NCBI RefSeq assembly: GCF_013927005.1
Contig: NZ_CP055930.1
Coordinates: 1,798,001 to 1,862,000, forward strand
Direction of reading: 5' to 3'
DNA: 64,000 nt
Origin: Enterobacter sp. RHBSTW-00175
GTDB taxonomy: Bacteria; Pseudomonadota; Gammaproteobacteria; Enterobacterales; Enterobacteriaceae
The position numbers and the translations under genes were made by a program. Below the pieces are notes generated by a model. That model saw only the letters and a list, made by a program, of their open reading frames with translations, was not told where the DNA came from and made no database searches. Shown here piece by piece: positions 1 to 9,801 of the stretch (the stretch's first letter is position 1; the number at the start of each line of letters is the position of its first letter).

Positions 1-12
1 TTTAACATGAAA

Positions 13-32
13 AAGACTTTAAAGTTGTCTAC
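13..32 (+). repeat. Probable TnsB-binding repeat of the transposon left end
   Basis: AAGACTTTAAAGTTGTCTAC matches the outermost right-end repeat (AAGACAATAAAGTTGTACAC, bottom strand, ending near 34239) at all but the TT/AA and CT/AC positions. It reads inward on the top strand, as a left-end site must. Tn7 left ends carry three spaced TnsB sites over roughly 150 bp. Only this one is in the window, so it would be the innermost site. Assignment rests on similarity to the right end. Confidence 0.6.
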
Positions 33-43
33 TTCTTCAGATA

Positions 44-72
44 GACCTACTTAACAGGATACTAAGTAGGTC
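44..72. repeat. Inverted repeat, 9-bp stem, near transposon left end
   Basis: GACCTACTT (44-52) and AAGTAGGTC (64-72) are perfectly complementary around an 11-nt loop. No T-run follows on either strand, so it is not a convincing terminator. It sits just inside the putative left-end TnsB site. Role unknown. Confidence 0.5.
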
Positions 73-127
73 ATCTCCTTTCTCGCGTAGCATCTCTCGA
101 CGTTCACAGCAGAGGACACGTTTCAAA

Positions 128-295
128 ATGTCATCCAAAATTTTTTTCCATTATCTGACGTTGGGTGATTTTGATGGTCAGCGAGTAGAGGCTTTAACAA
201 TGTGGGTTGCCCTGAGCAAAGTAAGGGAAGTAGATGTACCAGAAATGTACGCGTTTCCTTGCATGAAGGGGGGCATCTTAAAGCTCATTGATTAA
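128..295 (+). CDS. Small hypothetical protein, 55 aa
   Basis: An ATG-to-TAA frame of 56 codons begins MSSKIFFHYLTLG and ends GGILKLID. An AGAGGA motif lies about 12 nt upstream of the ATG, slightly farther than ideal. I recognise no domain, signal peptide or membrane segment. It is the only open frame of note in the 388 bases between the left-end repeat and rcnR. It may be a small cargo gene or a fragment of a longer lost gene. No function is proposed. Confidence 0.35.
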   Translation: MSSKIFFHYLTLGDFDGQRVEALTMWVALSKVREVDVPEMYAFPCMKGGILKLID

Positions 296-388
296 ACAAA
301 CTCACTATGCCGCTACAAACAGCCCAAAACCGTCACTTGATAACGTGTTATTTAGATAAATTAATGCTCAGGGCTTTTAGCCAAACTG

Positions 389-661
389 TCACTTGATGTA
401 AGAATCCAGAACCTTCAGCACAACGTCCAGGTCTTCTTCTCGTTTCTGTTCTTCACTTTCATGAACAATATGTTCAGTCAAATGTCCTTTAATCACTTCA
501 CGCAATAAACCATTCACGGCACCACGTATGGCGGCTATTTGTTGCAGTACAGCGGCACATTCGTGAGGTTCATCAAGCATTTTTTTCAGCGCAGCAACCT
601 GCCCCTGGATCTTGCTTGTACGTGCTTTCAGTTTTTGTTTATCGCGGATGGTATGTGACAT
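389..661 (-). CDS. rcnR: Ni(II)/Co(II)-responsive transcriptional repressor RcnR
   Basis: This 90-aa protein of the CsoR/RcnR all-helical repressor family matches E. coli RcnR nearly throughout (starts [12 protein letters not shown], ends [10 protein letters not shown]). The metal ligands known for RcnR are all present: His3, Cys35, His60 and His64. The ATG at 661 is chosen because it gives His3 the correct place; an upstream in-frame start four codons earlier is less likely. Apo-RcnR represses rcnA and itself, and Ni or Co binding releases DNA. It is divergent from rcnA, and two consensus RcnR operators lie between them at 712-746. Confidence 0.95.
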   Translation of the reverse strand: MSHTIRDKQKLKARTSKIQGQVAALKKMLDEPHECAAVLQQIAAIRGAVNGLLREVIKGHLTEHIVHESEEQKREEDLDVVLKVLDSYIK

Positions 662-711
662 GTGGGCTCTCACTCTCCTGGATATTTTATGTAACTATAC
701 CAGCGTTATTC

Positions 712-746
712 TACTGGGGGGTAGTATATTTTACTGGGGGGGAGTA
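712..746. promoter_or_regulatory. Tandem RcnR operators
   Basis: TACTGGGGGGTAGTA (712-726) and TACTGGGGGGGAGTA (732-746) both fit the published E. coli RcnR recognition pattern TACT-G6-N-AGTA exactly. Their centres are 20 bp apart, about two helical turns, so two tetramers could bind one face. They lie in the rcnR-rcnA divergent promoter region and should control both genes. Confidence 0.9.
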
Positions 747-783
747 GAATCCGGCCTACACTTAATAACCAAGAATGATTCTC

Positions 784-1899
784 ATGAACGAATTTACGAC
801 ACTTCTTCAGCAAGGCAACGCATGGTTTTTCATCCCCAGCGCCATTCTGCTTGGCGCGCTTCATGGACTGGAGCCCGGGCACTCCAAAACAATGATGGCA
901 GCATTCATCATTGCTATAAAAGGCACCGTACGTCAGGCCGTGATGCTGGGTGTCGCGGCAACATTGTCGCACACTGCAGTCGTATGGCTGATTGCTTTTG
1001 GAGGGATGTATATCAGTAATAAATTTACCGCAGAATCAGCCGAACCCTGGCTACAGATGGTCTCTTCAGTGATCATCCTTGGTACGGCTTTTTGGATGTT
1101 CTGGCGAACCTGGAGCGGTGAGAAAAACTGGCTGGAGGGAATGCAGGAGAATGAACATCATCACCATGACGAAACAAGGTTGATCGATACTGGCCATGGA
1201 AAAGTTGAACTGTCCATTTTTGAAGAAGGACAACTTCCCCACTGGCGGCTACGCACTCTTAGTGGCCAAAGATGGGCTTCTGAAGATATCTCATTAACCA
1301 CACTTCGGGAAAACAGTACGATCTCTCAGACTTTTGAATTTGTTGATCATGGTGATTATCTGGAGTCAACATCTCCCATCCCTGAGCCTCACAGTTTCAA
1401 CGTACGTCTGTCTCTGGGACATCGTGGTCATGTCCATGACTATGATGTGGCGTTCGCTGAACACGACCATGACCATGACCACTCTGAGCTTGATGGGCTG
1501 GATGTGAATTCGAAAGAGTATCAGGACGCTCACGAACTGGCTCATGCCAATGACATAAAACGCCGCTTCGACGGGAAAGAAGTAACCAACGGGCAAATCC
1601 TGATATTTGGACTGACAGGAGGGCTTATCCCTTGCCCGGCAGCTATAACTGTATTGTTGATCTGCCTTCAGCTTAAAGCGCTTACGCTGGGTGCCACACT
1701 GGTTGTTTGTTTCAGTATCGGCCTGGCATTGACCCTCGTAACGGTTGGAGTGGGTGCGGCGATCAGCGTTCGTCAGGTCGCCAAACGCTGGAGTGGCTTC
1801 AATACCATCGCCAGAAGAGCCCCCTATATTTCAAGCGCCCTGATTGCTGCTGTTGGGATTTACATGGGTATACATGGCTGGAATGGGCTGGTGCATTAA
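784..1899 (+). CDS. rcnA: Nickel/cobalt efflux protein RcnA with an enlarged internal loop
   Basis: The 371-aa inner-membrane Ni/Co exporter aligns with E. coli RcnA (274 aa) at both ends: residues 1-120 contain the HGLEPGHSKTMMAA metal-transport motif, and residues from about 247 on contain GLTGGLIPCPAAIT. E. coli has only a short His-rich loop between the halves. Here there is an extra stretch of about 97 residues (roughly 131-226), predicted soluble and beta-rich, bracketed by a HHHH cluster at about 125 and a run of His/Asp pairs at about 226-233. Start 784 (MNEFTTLL) follows the E. coli start; an in-frame ATG at 775 is possible. Longer RcnA relatives such as NcrB/NirA-type nickel-resistance proteins may share this form. 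Controlled by the adjacent RcnR operators. Confidence 0.92.
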   Translation: MNEFTTLLQQGNAWFFIPSAILLGALHGLEPGHSKTMMAAFIIAIKGTVRQAVMLGVAATLSHTAVVWLIAFGGMYISNKFTAESAEPWLQMVSSVIILGTAFWMFWRTWSGEKNWLEGMQENEHHHHDETRLIDTGHGKVELSIFEEGQLPHWRLRTLSGQRWASEDISLTTLRENSTISQTFEFVDHGDYLESTSPIPEPHSFNVRLSLGHRGHVHDYDVAFAEHDHDHDHSELDGLDVNSKEYQDAHELAHANDIKRRFDGKEVTNGQILIFGLTGGLIPCPAAITVLLICLQLKALTLGATLVVCFSIGLALTLVTVGVGAAISVRQVAKRWSGFNTIARRAPYISSALIAAVGIYMGIHGWNGLVH

Positions 1900-2078
1900 C
1901 ACCGGTACTGATGACACACACTCTGGGTACTTACAAAGTACATCCTAAGCGCCACCGTTGAGGTTATGAGCAGAAAAACCCGGAATATAAAGCTGCTCTT
2001 TCCGGGACTTGTTGCTGAGGCAGGGATTAAGTAACTGATTAAATCCATTCCCATAAGACTCAATGATAAATGAAAGAA

Positions 2079-2106
2079 TAAAAAAAACGCTCCCGAATGG
2101 GAGCGT
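2079..2106 (-). terminator. Rho-independent terminator of pcoE
   Basis: An 8-bp perfect stem (ACGCTCCC / GGGAGCGT, 2087-2106) with a GAAT loop is followed on the bottom strand by a run of T (2086-2080). It lies about 50 bp after the pcoE stop. Confidence 0.85.
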
Positions 2107-2156
2107 AAGCCAGTGACTTCGGCGTCAAATGAGGGTCTAACAAGTGGAGCTGCGGG

Positions 2157-2591
2157 TTAATTCTGGGTGATCTGGCTGCGATGCTTTTCAGCCTGCTGCT
2201 GATGAATAACGGAAGACTGACCATTATTCGCCTTCTCGTGCACAACAGCGGCTTTTTCATGCTCGTTCATTTCTGAAAATGACGTTGCTGATTCGTTGGT
2301 GGCCCCTGGTTTGCCTTTCATCATTTTTTTATGCATCTCCGCCATGTCCTGGTGGGCAGAAGCGTTGCCGTTTTGCATCATTTCATGGGACATTGCAGCC
2401 TGATCGTGTCCGCTCATATCCATCATTGTCATACTGTCTCCCTGAACAGCGCTTTTTTCAGAGGTTGACTGCATCTGATGGGCGGGTGCCTGGGCATTAT
2501 TTACCTGGTCATGCATGTTCATTGTCTCTGCAGCCATGGCGGATGAAGCGACAGCCATAATGGCAACAAATGATACAAGGATCTTTTTCAT
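2157..2591 (-). CDS. pcoE: Periplasmic copper-binding protein PcoE
   Basis: A 144-aa protein with a Sec signal peptide (MKKILVSFVAIMAVASSAMA, cleaved near residue 21) and a mature region rich in Met and His (MTMMDMSGHDQ, HEMM, MHKKMMKG). It closely matches PcoE of the pco copper-resistance determinant, which binds Cu(I)/Ag(I) in the periplasm as a metal sponge. The N-terminal mature segment (VNNAQAPAHQMQS) is shared with SilE at 23007-23438. Start 2591 is chosen over an upstream ATG (2624) because it begins the signal peptide. The gene has its own upstream copper box (2766-2781) and a downstream terminator, so it is probably transcribed apart from pcoABCDRS. Confidence 0.95.
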   Translation of the reverse strand: MKKILVSFVAIMAVASSAMAAETMNMHDQVNNAQAPAHQMQSTSEKSAVQGDSMTMMDMSGHDQAAMSHEMMQNGNASAHQDMAEMHKKMMKGKPGATNESATSFSEMNEHEKAAVVHEKANNGQSSVIHQQQAEKHRSQITQN

Positions 2592-2765
2592 GGTTGGGTC
2601 TCCGGTGTTTTCATACCCAAACAATCAACGGCTTATAACAGAGAAAGCATTTGATCTCAGGGCGGGTTATTCATCACTCCAGGAACCAGGCGATTGCGTT
2701 ATCACTCTGCTCCTGATTTATGTATGATTATAAAAAACCGCCTCTGTTTATCGCGTGACTGAATG

Positions 2766-2781
2766 ATGACAATTTTGTCAC
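2766..2781. promoter_or_regulatory. Copper box (PcoR/SilR/CusR-type) upstream of pcoE
   Basis: ATGACAATTTTGTCAC contains the perfect dyad TGACA-N4-TGTCA, matching the CusR box known in E. coli. It lies in the pcoS-pcoE gap, about 175 bp upstream of the pcoE start. It shares spacing and half-sites with dyads at 9125-9142, 20523-20538 and 22772-22787. Confidence 0.85.
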
Positions 2782-2808
2782 CTTCCAGGTTTCTCCTGAA
2801 GAACGGGA

Positions 2809-4209
2809 TTAATCCATTAACAGGCGCACTTTGAACACAATTTCCCGCCCCTGCTGTTCTGCTGACAGCTCGCCGCCGTGAGCATGAATGATCGACCTTG
2901 TAATTGATAATCCCAGCCCCGCGCCTTCCGTGTTGTAGAACCTTGATGAGTCTGCGCGATAGAACCGGTCAAACAAACGTTCCAGATTAGCGGGAACCTG
3001 GCCGGACATCGTATTCGTAATCATCACGTTCACACAGTCACTGTCACGCTCAAGGTGTATCGCTGTACAGGTGTTATCGGGAGAATACTTGATTGCATTG
3101 GAAAGCAGGTTACTGAAAGCACGTCGGAGCATATCGCTGTCTCCGGCAACAACGCCCTCTCCTTCAACCGTGATTGTCTTTCCTGTTTCGTCTGCCAGGG
3201 GCTCGAACAACTCACGTAATTCATTCAGTTCGGCTGCCAGATCCACATCATGTTTATCCAGCCGCAGCAGACCATGCTCTGAACGTGCCAGAAAAAGCAT
3301 GTCACTGGTCATTCGTGACAACCTTTTCAGTTCTTCCAGGTTAGCGAATAAAATTTCGCGGTAATGCGAAACATCCCTTTCCTTAGCCAGTGCAAACTGC
3401 GTCTGCATCATCAGATTACTGACTGGTGTGCGCAGCTCATGCGCGATGTCAGACGAGAAATCTGACAGTTTCCGGAATGCCCCCTCCAGGCGATCAAACA
3501 TATTATTGAACTCCTGCATGGTCTCAGAGATTTCCGGCGGAGCCAGATCGGGATTTAGACGCTGATCCAGGCTGTGTACAGTCATGGAGGAAGCCAGACT
3601 GGTCATTTCCCGTAACGGTTTCAGACCAATACGTGTGGTCAGCCAGCCCAGAAAAACAGAAATAAAGACCAGACCGATATTGAACCAGAACAGCCAGGTA
3701 CTGAGTTTGTCCATAAACAGGGTGTGATACCCAGTATCCGTGGCAACCGTAATGATGACATGTTTGCTTTTACCCTGTTCCGGCGTCACGGCAACCCGCC
3801 GCGAGATACTGCGGTACACGGTGTTATTTTCTTCCGTCTGGATCATATAGTCGAGAATATCACCCGACTTATTAAGCAGGACCGCTGGAACAACAGAATT
3901 TTTGGCATAGAGTTCAACAATTTTTTCATTTTCCATGTTTTTTATAGAAATGAATAAACCATTGTGCCCTACCATCGCATCGTTTATTTTTTCTGATAAT
4001 GACTTAATATCCGTTTTGTTCCGGAACGTCTCTGTTTTAAGAAACTCTTCGGTGAGCTGAAGTTTACCTGTCAGAAAATCGCGGTCCTGATTATCGAAAT
4101 AGCCATTAAGGGTGCTAATCAGGATAAAACTTGATAACCACCATACCGTAAGCATCACCGCAGAAAAAATCAGGCTCAGGCGTGTGGTCAGGGAAATTTT
4201 GAACCTCAC
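2809..4209 (-). CDS. pcoS: Copper sensor histidine kinase PcoS
   Basis: A 466-aa membrane kinase of the length known for PcoS. It has an N-terminal transmembrane helix, a periplasmic sensor region (about residues 35-165), a second helix (about 170-190) and a HAMP segment. The H-box [16 protein letters not shown] holds the phospho-accepting His. The ATPase shows the N box ([12 protein letters not shown]) and G box ([10 protein letters not shown]). It should sense periplasmic copper and phosphorylate PcoR. Its start overlaps the pcoR stop by 4 nt, giving translational coupling. It is closely related to SilS (21282-22757), so cross-talk is plausible. Confidence 0.95.
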   Translation of the reverse strand: MRFKISLTTRLSLIFSAVMLTVWWLSSFILISTLNGYFDNQDRDFLTGKLQLTEEFLKTETFRNKTDIKSLSEKINDAMVGHNGLFISIKNMENEKIVELYAKNSVVPAVLLNKSGDILDYMIQTEENNTVYRSISRRVAVTPEQGKSKHVIITVATDTGYHTLFMDKLSTWLFWFNIGLVFISVFLGWLTTRIGLKPLREMTSLASSMTVHSLDQRLNPDLAPPEISETMQEFNNMFDRLEGAFRKLSDFSSDIAHELRTPVSNLMMQTQFALAKERDVSHYREILFANLEELKRLSRMTSDMLFLARSEHGLLRLDKHDVDLAAELNELRELFEPLADETGKTITVEGEGVVAGDSDMLRRAFSNLLSNAIKYSPDNTCTAIHLERDSDCVNVMITNTMSGQVPANLERLFDRFYRADSSRFYNTEGAGLGLSITRSIIHAHGGELSAEQQGREIVFKVRLLMD

Positions 4210-4886
4210 TCTTCTCTGATCTCCAGGACATATCCGGCACCGCGAACGGTATGGATCAGTTTTGGCTCAAAGTCATCATCAATTTTACTTCTCAGACGTC
4301 TCACGGCGACATCAATCACATTCGTATCACTGTCAAAATTCATGTTCCAGACCAGGGACGAGATAAGACTCCTGGGTAACACTTCTCCGGTGCGTTGCAG
4401 CAGCAACTCAAGCAGAACGTATTCTTTACCGGTGAGATGGATCTTCTTCCCCGAACGGATCACGGTCCGGCGCACCATATCAACGGTCATATCGGCGATG
4501 GTGCAGACTGTTGCGGCCTGCGAGCGTGCCCGGCGCAGTAGGGTTCTTACACGTGCAACCAGCTCCGTAAAATCAAAGGGCTTAATCAGGTAGTCATCTG
4601 CGCCAAGCTCCAGTCCTTTCACTTTGTCCCGCACGTTGTCCTTTGCGGTTAAAAACAGGACCGGTTCTTCGTGCCCGGACTCCCTCAGTGCGCTGATGAT
4701 TTGCCACCCGTCGAGGAAAGGCAGCATCACGTCCAGTATTATCAAATCATACTGTCCCTTCGACGCGGCCCCGAGACCATCGCGGCCATTATTAAAGAGA
4801 TCGGCCTGATAGCCTTCCTCAACCAGTCCCTGCTGCAGGTAACGACCTGTTTTTTGTTCGTCTTCAACGATTAAAATACGCTGCAT
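4206..4886 (-). CDS. pcoR: Copper response regulator PcoR (OmpR family)
   Basis: A 226-aa protein with an N-terminal receiver domain (acidic pocket VEDE, phospho-Asp in [10 protein letters not shown], conserved Lys in YLIKPF) and a C-terminal winged helix (about 130-222; motif [19 protein letters not shown]). The ATG at 4886 gives the family start [10 protein letters not shown]; an in-frame TTG two codons upstream is less likely. Fourth-to-last end of the pcoABCDRS run, after a 50-bp gap from pcoD. Expected to bind the copper-box dyads upstream of pcoA and pcoE. Confidence 0.95.
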   Translation of the reverse strand: MQRILIVEDEQKTGRYLQQGLVEEGYQADLFNNGRDGLGAASKGQYDLIILDVMLPFLDGWQIISALRESGHEEPVLFLTAKDNVRDKVKGLELGADDYLIKPFDFTELVARVRTLLRRARSQAATVCTIADMTVDMVRRTVIRSGKKIHLTGKEYVLLELLLQRTGEVLPRSLISSLVWNMNFDSDTNVIDVAVRRLRSKIDDDFEPKLIHTVRGAGYVLEIREE

Positions 4887-4940
4887 GGTCAACTCGCTGA
4901 TATGAAAGTAAAAATCTCACGCATGAGCTTTGGCTGTCCC

Positions 4941-5870
4941 CTAGCTGACCTGAGACGGAGCAAGCATTCCGAGCCACGCTACGGCGCCCAGAATGATAAT
5001 CGCAACAACGAATTCTGTCAGGATGCTGTTTCGCATCAGGGCAACGCTGCGATCATAATTCCCTTCCCTGACCATAACTTCAAGCCGGGGACCCAGGTGA
5101 AACCGGTTTGCTGCAGCCAGAAGAAGCATCAGAACAAACAGAGCCGTCTTGGCAAGCAATATCCTCCCCCAGGAACTGTTGAATAAGGGAGTTAAGTTAC
5201 CCTCAGCAATATACAGATAGTTGACCAGCGCACTCAGGATCAGGGCTACAACAATCACCGTTCCTGCCGTGGCAAATTTTGCCAGGGAGTCAGATATCAC
5301 AATGACGCTCTGTGCATTATGCTCGTTTCTGCGCATCAGCAGGATAGCAAATGCAACCAGAGCACCTGTCCAGGCACCTGCAGCACCGAGATGGGTCAGA
5401 TCGCTCAGTAAATGGAGATAGTAATGCAGACCGTCATGCATAACGGCGTGTCCTCCCCAGGCAAGTGTAGCCAGCGCCACGCCCCCACTCATCGTCATCA
5501 GCAGGCAGGACAATACTCTCTTATTAGTGTAAAGGAACAAAGCACCGAGTGTGGTAAACAGGGCACAGAGCCTGACAATCCAGCTAATACCCACATCAGT
5601 TTCTTCTATCACCATCTCGATAACATGGATGGATAATTCTCTGAGGTCAGTTACTCCACTCATGGCATTAGATACCAGGAGCATATTAATGCCAGTAAGA
5701 ATGATGCCTGTAACAACAGCAAAGGTTATAAACGACCTGAAATTAGTCAGGTTATAGGTTTCATGTCTGACACCGCTTATTCCATATATCTGAAAAAATG
5801 GCAATCCAAATATTACCATCAAATCCAGATAAAGAAGAAAACGAATAACAATCATAATCAGGTCGTTCAT
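4941..5870 (-). CDS. pcoD: Inner-membrane copper resistance protein PcoD
   Basis: A 309-aa polytopic protein of the CopD family with about eight predicted transmembrane helices. It works with PcoC in moving copper across or at the inner membrane, thought to supply copper for loading of PcoA. Conserved membrane His/Met residues are visible ([22 protein letters not shown]). It begins only 4 nt after the pcoC stop, so the pair is coupled as in other pcoCD/copCD operons. Confidence 0.95.
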
Positions 5871-5874
5871 AATA

Positions 5875-6255
5875 TTACTTCACTGTAAAGGTGTAATTAC
5901 CGGTAATAGGGTGCGTATCTGAAGAAACCGCGCGCCAGTCAACACGATAAGTGCCAGCGGGTAAAGGCTCTCGCGGAATAATGACCATCGATTTAGGGTC
6001 AGCGCCTGGCGCCACTTTTGCCGCGACCGGCATCGGAGAATGTGATGACATGCCTTTCATACCCGTCATCGTTAATTTTGCACCTGAGAATTTCACGGTC
6101 AGATTTTCCGAGAAATTAAGCTGAATCTTTTCCGGGGCCGCTACGGCTGAATCAGCCTGTGGCACAGAGCTTTTTAATTCCGGATGGGCCATAGCAGAGA
6201 AAGCAACGCCCATAACGAGGCCACCTGTAAGAATGGCTTTATTTAAAATCGACAT
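5875..6255 (-). CDS. pcoC: Periplasmic copper chaperone PcoC
   Basis: A 126-aa CopC-family protein. The signal peptide ends AFSAMA, so the mature protein starts with His ([10 protein letters not shown]), the N-terminal Cu(II) ligand of the family. The Met-rich loop for Cu(I) ([14 protein letters not shown]) and the C-terminal [13 protein letters not shown] motif are present. It carries Cu(I)/Cu(II) in the periplasm and is thought to interact with PcoA and PcoD. Operon position pcoA-B-C-D-R-S. Confidence 0.96.
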
Positions 6256-6294
6256 TTTATTTACCTGTTTAGTTGAGTGTTTTATATCAGTGCG

Positions 6295-7185
6295 TTAAAA
6301 CCAGATTCTGGCTCCCGCCAGGAATACTACCTGATGGTCTTTCTCACCTTCTCTTTTCGCCATATCGGATGTTTTCCCGTAAAGTTGATTCCAGGAAACG
6401 CCTATATAGGGTGCAAACTCACGGCGTATTTCATAGCGCAGCCGGAGCCCCAGCTCTGTGTCAGTCAGTCCCCTGCCGCGACCCCGCGATTCATCATCCT
6501 GACTGTAGAAATTCACCTCATAGGATGGCTGGAGTATGAGCCGGTTAGTCAGTAAAACGTCGTATTCTCCTCCCAGACGAAGGGCTGCTTTTCCGCCATT
6601 ACTGACAAAACCCGTAATTTCAGACTCAAAATTATAGAGTGCCAGCCCCTGAAAACCGACAGCAGCCCAGGTCCGGGCAGAAGCAGGTCTGAAATCCTGC
6701 CTGACACCCGCAACCAAATCCCACCATGGGCCAACCGCATGTCCCCAGAGTAACTGCGCTTCAGCCGCCTCCGTTTCCCCATTGCTTCGTTCACCTTCAC
6801 TCTTTAGCCAAATCCGATCTGTGTCGCCTCCAATCCAGCTGTTAACACTCCAGCTGAAATTGTTGGTGTTATCCGACCGTTGCCATTCCAGTTGATCCAG
6901 CAGAACCAGATAATTAATCGCACTGTCGTGAATCGCATGCCCCTGTAAATTGCCGAATGCAGCCTTCCGGTCGGCATCGGTAACAGGCGGAATTGGCGTT
7001 CTGCTCTCAGTTACAATGGGCTCCATTGACGTCATCTCAGTGAAATTCTCATCTGCTGGCATCTGCATGGCAGACATGTCGTGCCCGGCGTGGGGATCTG
7101 CAGAGACGGAGCCCGCCGCAATAGAAAGCGGTGAGGTAAACAAACCGGCGACCAGAACAGGTATGGCCTTCAAATTTCTCTTCAT
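6295..7185 (-). CDS. pcoB: Outer-membrane copper resistance protein PcoB
   Basis: A 296-aa CopB-family protein with a signal peptide, an N-terminal Met/His motif ([12 protein letters not shown]) and a C-terminal region ending in the aromatic residue typical of outer-membrane barrels (GARIWF). Start 7185 (MKRNLKAI) is chosen because the GGAGG ribosome site lies 10 nt upstream of it and only 1 nt from the earlier ATG at 7194. It probably handles copper at the outer membrane together with PcoA. Confidence 0.95.
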   Translation of the reverse strand: MKRNLKAIPVLVAGLFTSPLSIAAGSVSADPHAGHDMSAMQMPADENFTEMTSMEPIVTESRTPIPPVTDADRKAAFGNLQGHAIHDSAINYLVLLDQLEWQRSDNTNNFSWSVNSWIGGDTDRIWLKSEGERSNGETEAAEAQLLWGHAVGPWWDLVAGVRQDFRPASARTWAAVGFQGLALYNFESEITGFVSNGGKAALRLGGEYDVLLTNRLILQPSYEVNFYSQDDESRGRGRGLTDTELGLRLRYEIRREFAPYIGVSWNQLYGKTSDMAKREGEKDHQVVFLAGARIWF

Positions 7186-7190
7186 TCGCA

Positions 7191-9008
7191 TCATTCCTCC
7201 ACCCGGACTTCACGAAACATTCCCATTTCCATGTGATAGAGCAAATGGCAGTGATACGCCCAGCGGCCAAGCGCATCTGCTGTCACTCTGTAACTGCGTT
7301 TTGTACCAGGGGGAACATCTATTGTGTGTTTACGAACCATGAAATTACCGTTTTCATCTTCCAGATCGCTCCACATACCATGCAGGTGAATGGGGTGAGT
7401 CATCATGGTATCGTTGATCAGCGTGATCCTGAGCCGCTCACCGTATTTCAGCAGCACCGGTGCGGCATCTGAAAACTTGATTCCGTTAAATGACCAGGCA
7501 AACTTTTCCATGTGGCCGGTTAAATGCAGTTCTATGGTACGGCCAGGTTCACGTCCGTCAGGATCCTCAAAGCGGCTTTTCAAATCCGCGTACGTGAGAA
7601 CCTTTCTTCCGTTATTTCGAAGACCAATACCCGGATCATTTAATTTCGGAGAGACGCTCATCGCCTGCATATCAACCAGTGGGTTATCCGTTTCTGACGC
7701 AGGATGACTTTGCATACCCGGCATTCCGGCCATCCGGGAATGATCCATACCGGCCATGCTGCTGTGATCCATGGGCGCGGAGGATGTCCCGCTATCCGGA
7801 AGGTCAGCACCGTCCATAGACATCATCTCTCCGCTGTTATCCATGCCTCCCATCTGGCTGTGGTCCATTCCTGCCATATCATGTCCCATTCCCCCCATAC
7901 CCATATCTTCCATGGTCAACAGAGGACGGGGATCGAGGGGGGGAACGGCAGCACTTAACCCCTCTCTCGTGGCCAGTGTCCCTCGAGCGTAACCGGTCCT
8001 GTCCATGGATTGTGCGAAGATGGTATAGGCCTCACCCTGAGGCTCCACAATGACATCATAGGTTTCGGCAACGGCAATCCTGAATTCGTCAACGGTAACC
8101 GGGTTTACATACTGGCCATCTGCAGCCACGACCGTCATTTTCAGCCCGGGGATACGGATATCGAAATAGGTCATTGCCGAGCCGTTGATAAACCGTAAGC
8201 GTATCTTTTCACCGGGACGGAACAGTCCGGTCCAGTTTTTCAGCGGGGCCTGCCCGTTCATGAGATAGGTGTAGGTGTAGCCACTGACATCCGCGAGGTC
8301 AGTCGGATTCATTTTCATTTCAGCCCACATTTTCCGATCGGCAATGGTGGCTGACAGCCCCCTGGTATTCACGTCGCGGAAAAAAGAGCCAACGGTTGGT
8401 TTATTGAAATTGTAGTAATCCGACTGTTTTTTTAATTTTTTCAGCAGGCTGTGAGGATTTTCATCGGTCCAGTCAGACAACATGACCACATGCTCACGAT
8501 CGTAAGCAAACGGTTCTGGCTCCCTGGCATCGATGATAATGGCACCGTATACCCCCTCCTGTTCCTGCAGACCGGAATGGCTGTGGTACCAGTAAGTCCC
8601 GTTCTGCTTAACCTTAAAGGTGTAAACGTAGGTATCATCAGGCTCTATGCCCATAAAACTCAGCCCCGGAACACCATCCATATTGGCCGGAAGAATAATG
8701 CCGTGCCAGTGAATGGACGTCTGTTCATTAAGACGGTTTTTGACCTTCAGGGTAATGGTGTCACCTTCTTTCCAGCGAAGAACGGGCCCCGGCAGGCCTC
8801 CATTGATTGTTTTGGCCTGACGCTCACTGCCCGTGATATTGACGGCCGTTTCACCAATGGTCAGGTCAAACTGAGTACCCTGCAGGGATGCGGCAACTGG
8901 CAGGCTCAGACTGGAACGCGCATTGAAACTCCATACGCCAAGACTTCCGGCTACGCCAGAGAGGGTTAACCCCTTCAGGAAAGTTCGTCGAGACGTTTTC
9001 AACAGCAT
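7191..9008 (-). CDS. pcoA: Periplasmic multicopper oxidase PcoA
   Basis: A 605-aa multicopper oxidase with a Tat signal (SRRTFLKG) for export of the folded enzyme. Copper-ligand motifs are present: [23 protein letters not shown] and the C-terminal [15 protein letters not shown] long Met/His-rich insert (about residues 370-430, repeats of the MGGM/MDHS/MAGM type) probably gathers Cu(I). The enzyme oxidises Cu(I) to less toxic Cu(II). Start 9008 (MLLKTSRR) has a GGGA site at good spacing; the ATG two codons earlier does not. First gene of the pco operon, with a copper box at 9125-9142. Confidence 0.97.
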   Translation of the reverse strand: MLLKTSRRTFLKGLTLSGVAGSLGVWSFNARSSLSLPVAASLQGTQFDLTIGETAVNITGSERQAKTINGGLPGPVLRWKEGDTITLKVKNRLNEQTSIHWHGIILPANMDGVPGLSFMGIEPDDTYVYTFKVKQNGTYWYHSHSGLQEQEGVYGAIIIDAREPEPFAYDREHVVMLSDWTDENPHSLLKKLKKQSDYYNFNKPTVGSFFRDVNTRGLSATIADRKMWAEMKMNPTDLADVSGYTYTYLMNGQAPLKNWTGLFRPGEKIRLRFINGSAMTYFDIRIPGLKMTVVAADGQYVNPVTVDEFRIAVAETYDVIVEPQGEAYTIFAQSMDRTGYARGTLATREGLSAAVPPLDPRPLLTMEDMGMGGMGHDMAGMDHSQMGGMDNSGEMMSMDGADLPDSGTSSAPMDHSSMAGMDHSRMAGMPGMQSHPASETDNPLVDMQAMSVSPKLNDPGIGLRNNGRKVLTYADLKSRFEDPDGREPGRTIELHLTGHMEKFAWSFNGIKFSDAAPVLLKYGERLRITLINDTMMTHPIHLHGMWSDLEDENGNFMVRKHTIDVPPGTKRSYRVTADALGRWAYHCHLLYHMEMGMFREVRVEE

Positions 9009-9124
9009 GCGCATTCCCTTATTTAAAGTATGGTTACTGACAGAATTCGAGAACCGATTTAAATTAAATTACTGGTTCATCCACTTACAATGAAATGAAT
9101 CTAGCACACCTTAAGAAACAAATT

Positions 9125-9142
9125 CATTACAATCGTGTAATG
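9125..9142. promoter_or_regulatory. Copper box between pcoA and pcoE1
   Basis: CATTACAATCGTGTAATG is a perfect 7+7 dyad with a 4-nt spacer. It has the same geometry as the other copper boxes but ATTACA/TGTAAT half-sites instead of ATGACA/TGTCAT. It lies 117 bp upstream of pcoA and 100 bp upstream of the divergent pcoE1. Confidence 0.8.
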
Positions 9143-9242
9143 TACATAGCTGTATTACATTTACGTCATCTTCCCCACAGGTTGATTATTTTTATATATG
9201 ATCATAAGGACATCTTTTATGTACCTCAGAAGGTAATTACAC

Positions 9243-9692
9243 ATGAATATATTAATCACGACCACTGCGTTTACAGCTTTATTTTGTGGGGCAGCTTTTG
9301 CTCAGTCCAGTGATATTGCCCATGAAGCACATCGATTTGTTAATAATGCCTCAGCCGTCAGTCATGTGAATTCCTCGACGCATGAAAACTTACCGGACAG
9401 GGTTAATAAAAACAACACGCCCTCATTCTCTGAAATGAATGAACATGAAAGGGCCATTGTTGCTCATTCATTTATGAACAACAGCGCGTCCTATGCGCAT
9501 CAGAAAATGATTGAGGAACATAAAAAAATGCTGTCCGGCAGTGATGCAAATTCAAAGACCTCGTCTTCTTCTTTTAACGAACTGAATGCCGGAGAAAAAG
9601 CCGCTCTCGTGCATGAGCAGGTCAATAATGCCGGTGCGGAAGCACATCAGACGCAGGCAAGAAAGCTTCGCGGGCTGTATTCGACCAGGTAA
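9243..9692 (+). CDS. pcoE1: Periplasmic PcoE/SilE-like metal-binding protein
   Basis: A 149-aa protein with a signal peptide (MNILITTTAFTALFCGAAFA) and the repeated PcoE/SilE pattern (SFSEMNEHERAIVAH, FMNNSASYAHQKMIEEHKKML, LVHEQVNNAGAEAHQ). It has fewer Met residues than PcoE. It is divergent from pcoA across the copper box at 9125-9142, so it should be copper-induced. An AGAAGG site precedes the ATG. The name pcoE1 is used from memory for the copy on this side of pcoA; the downstream copy at 2157-2591 is the classical pcoE. Confidence 0.85.
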   Translation: MNILITTTAFTALFCGAAFAQSSDIAHEAHRFVNNASAVSHVNSSTHENLPDRVNKNNTPSFSEMNEHERAIVAHSFMNNSASYAHQKMIEEHKKMLSGSDANSKTSSSSFNELNAGEKAALVHEQVNNAGAEAHQTQARKLRGLYSTR

Positions 9693-9801
9693 CTGCAGGC
9701 GGGTTAGTGCTTAGCGTCAGGTGCGCAGCAGGGCTTTACTGACGGGTTACGTAGCAGGACATGAGCCCCATATTGCTCTGCCGTAACCTGTTTCAGTCCC
9801 G

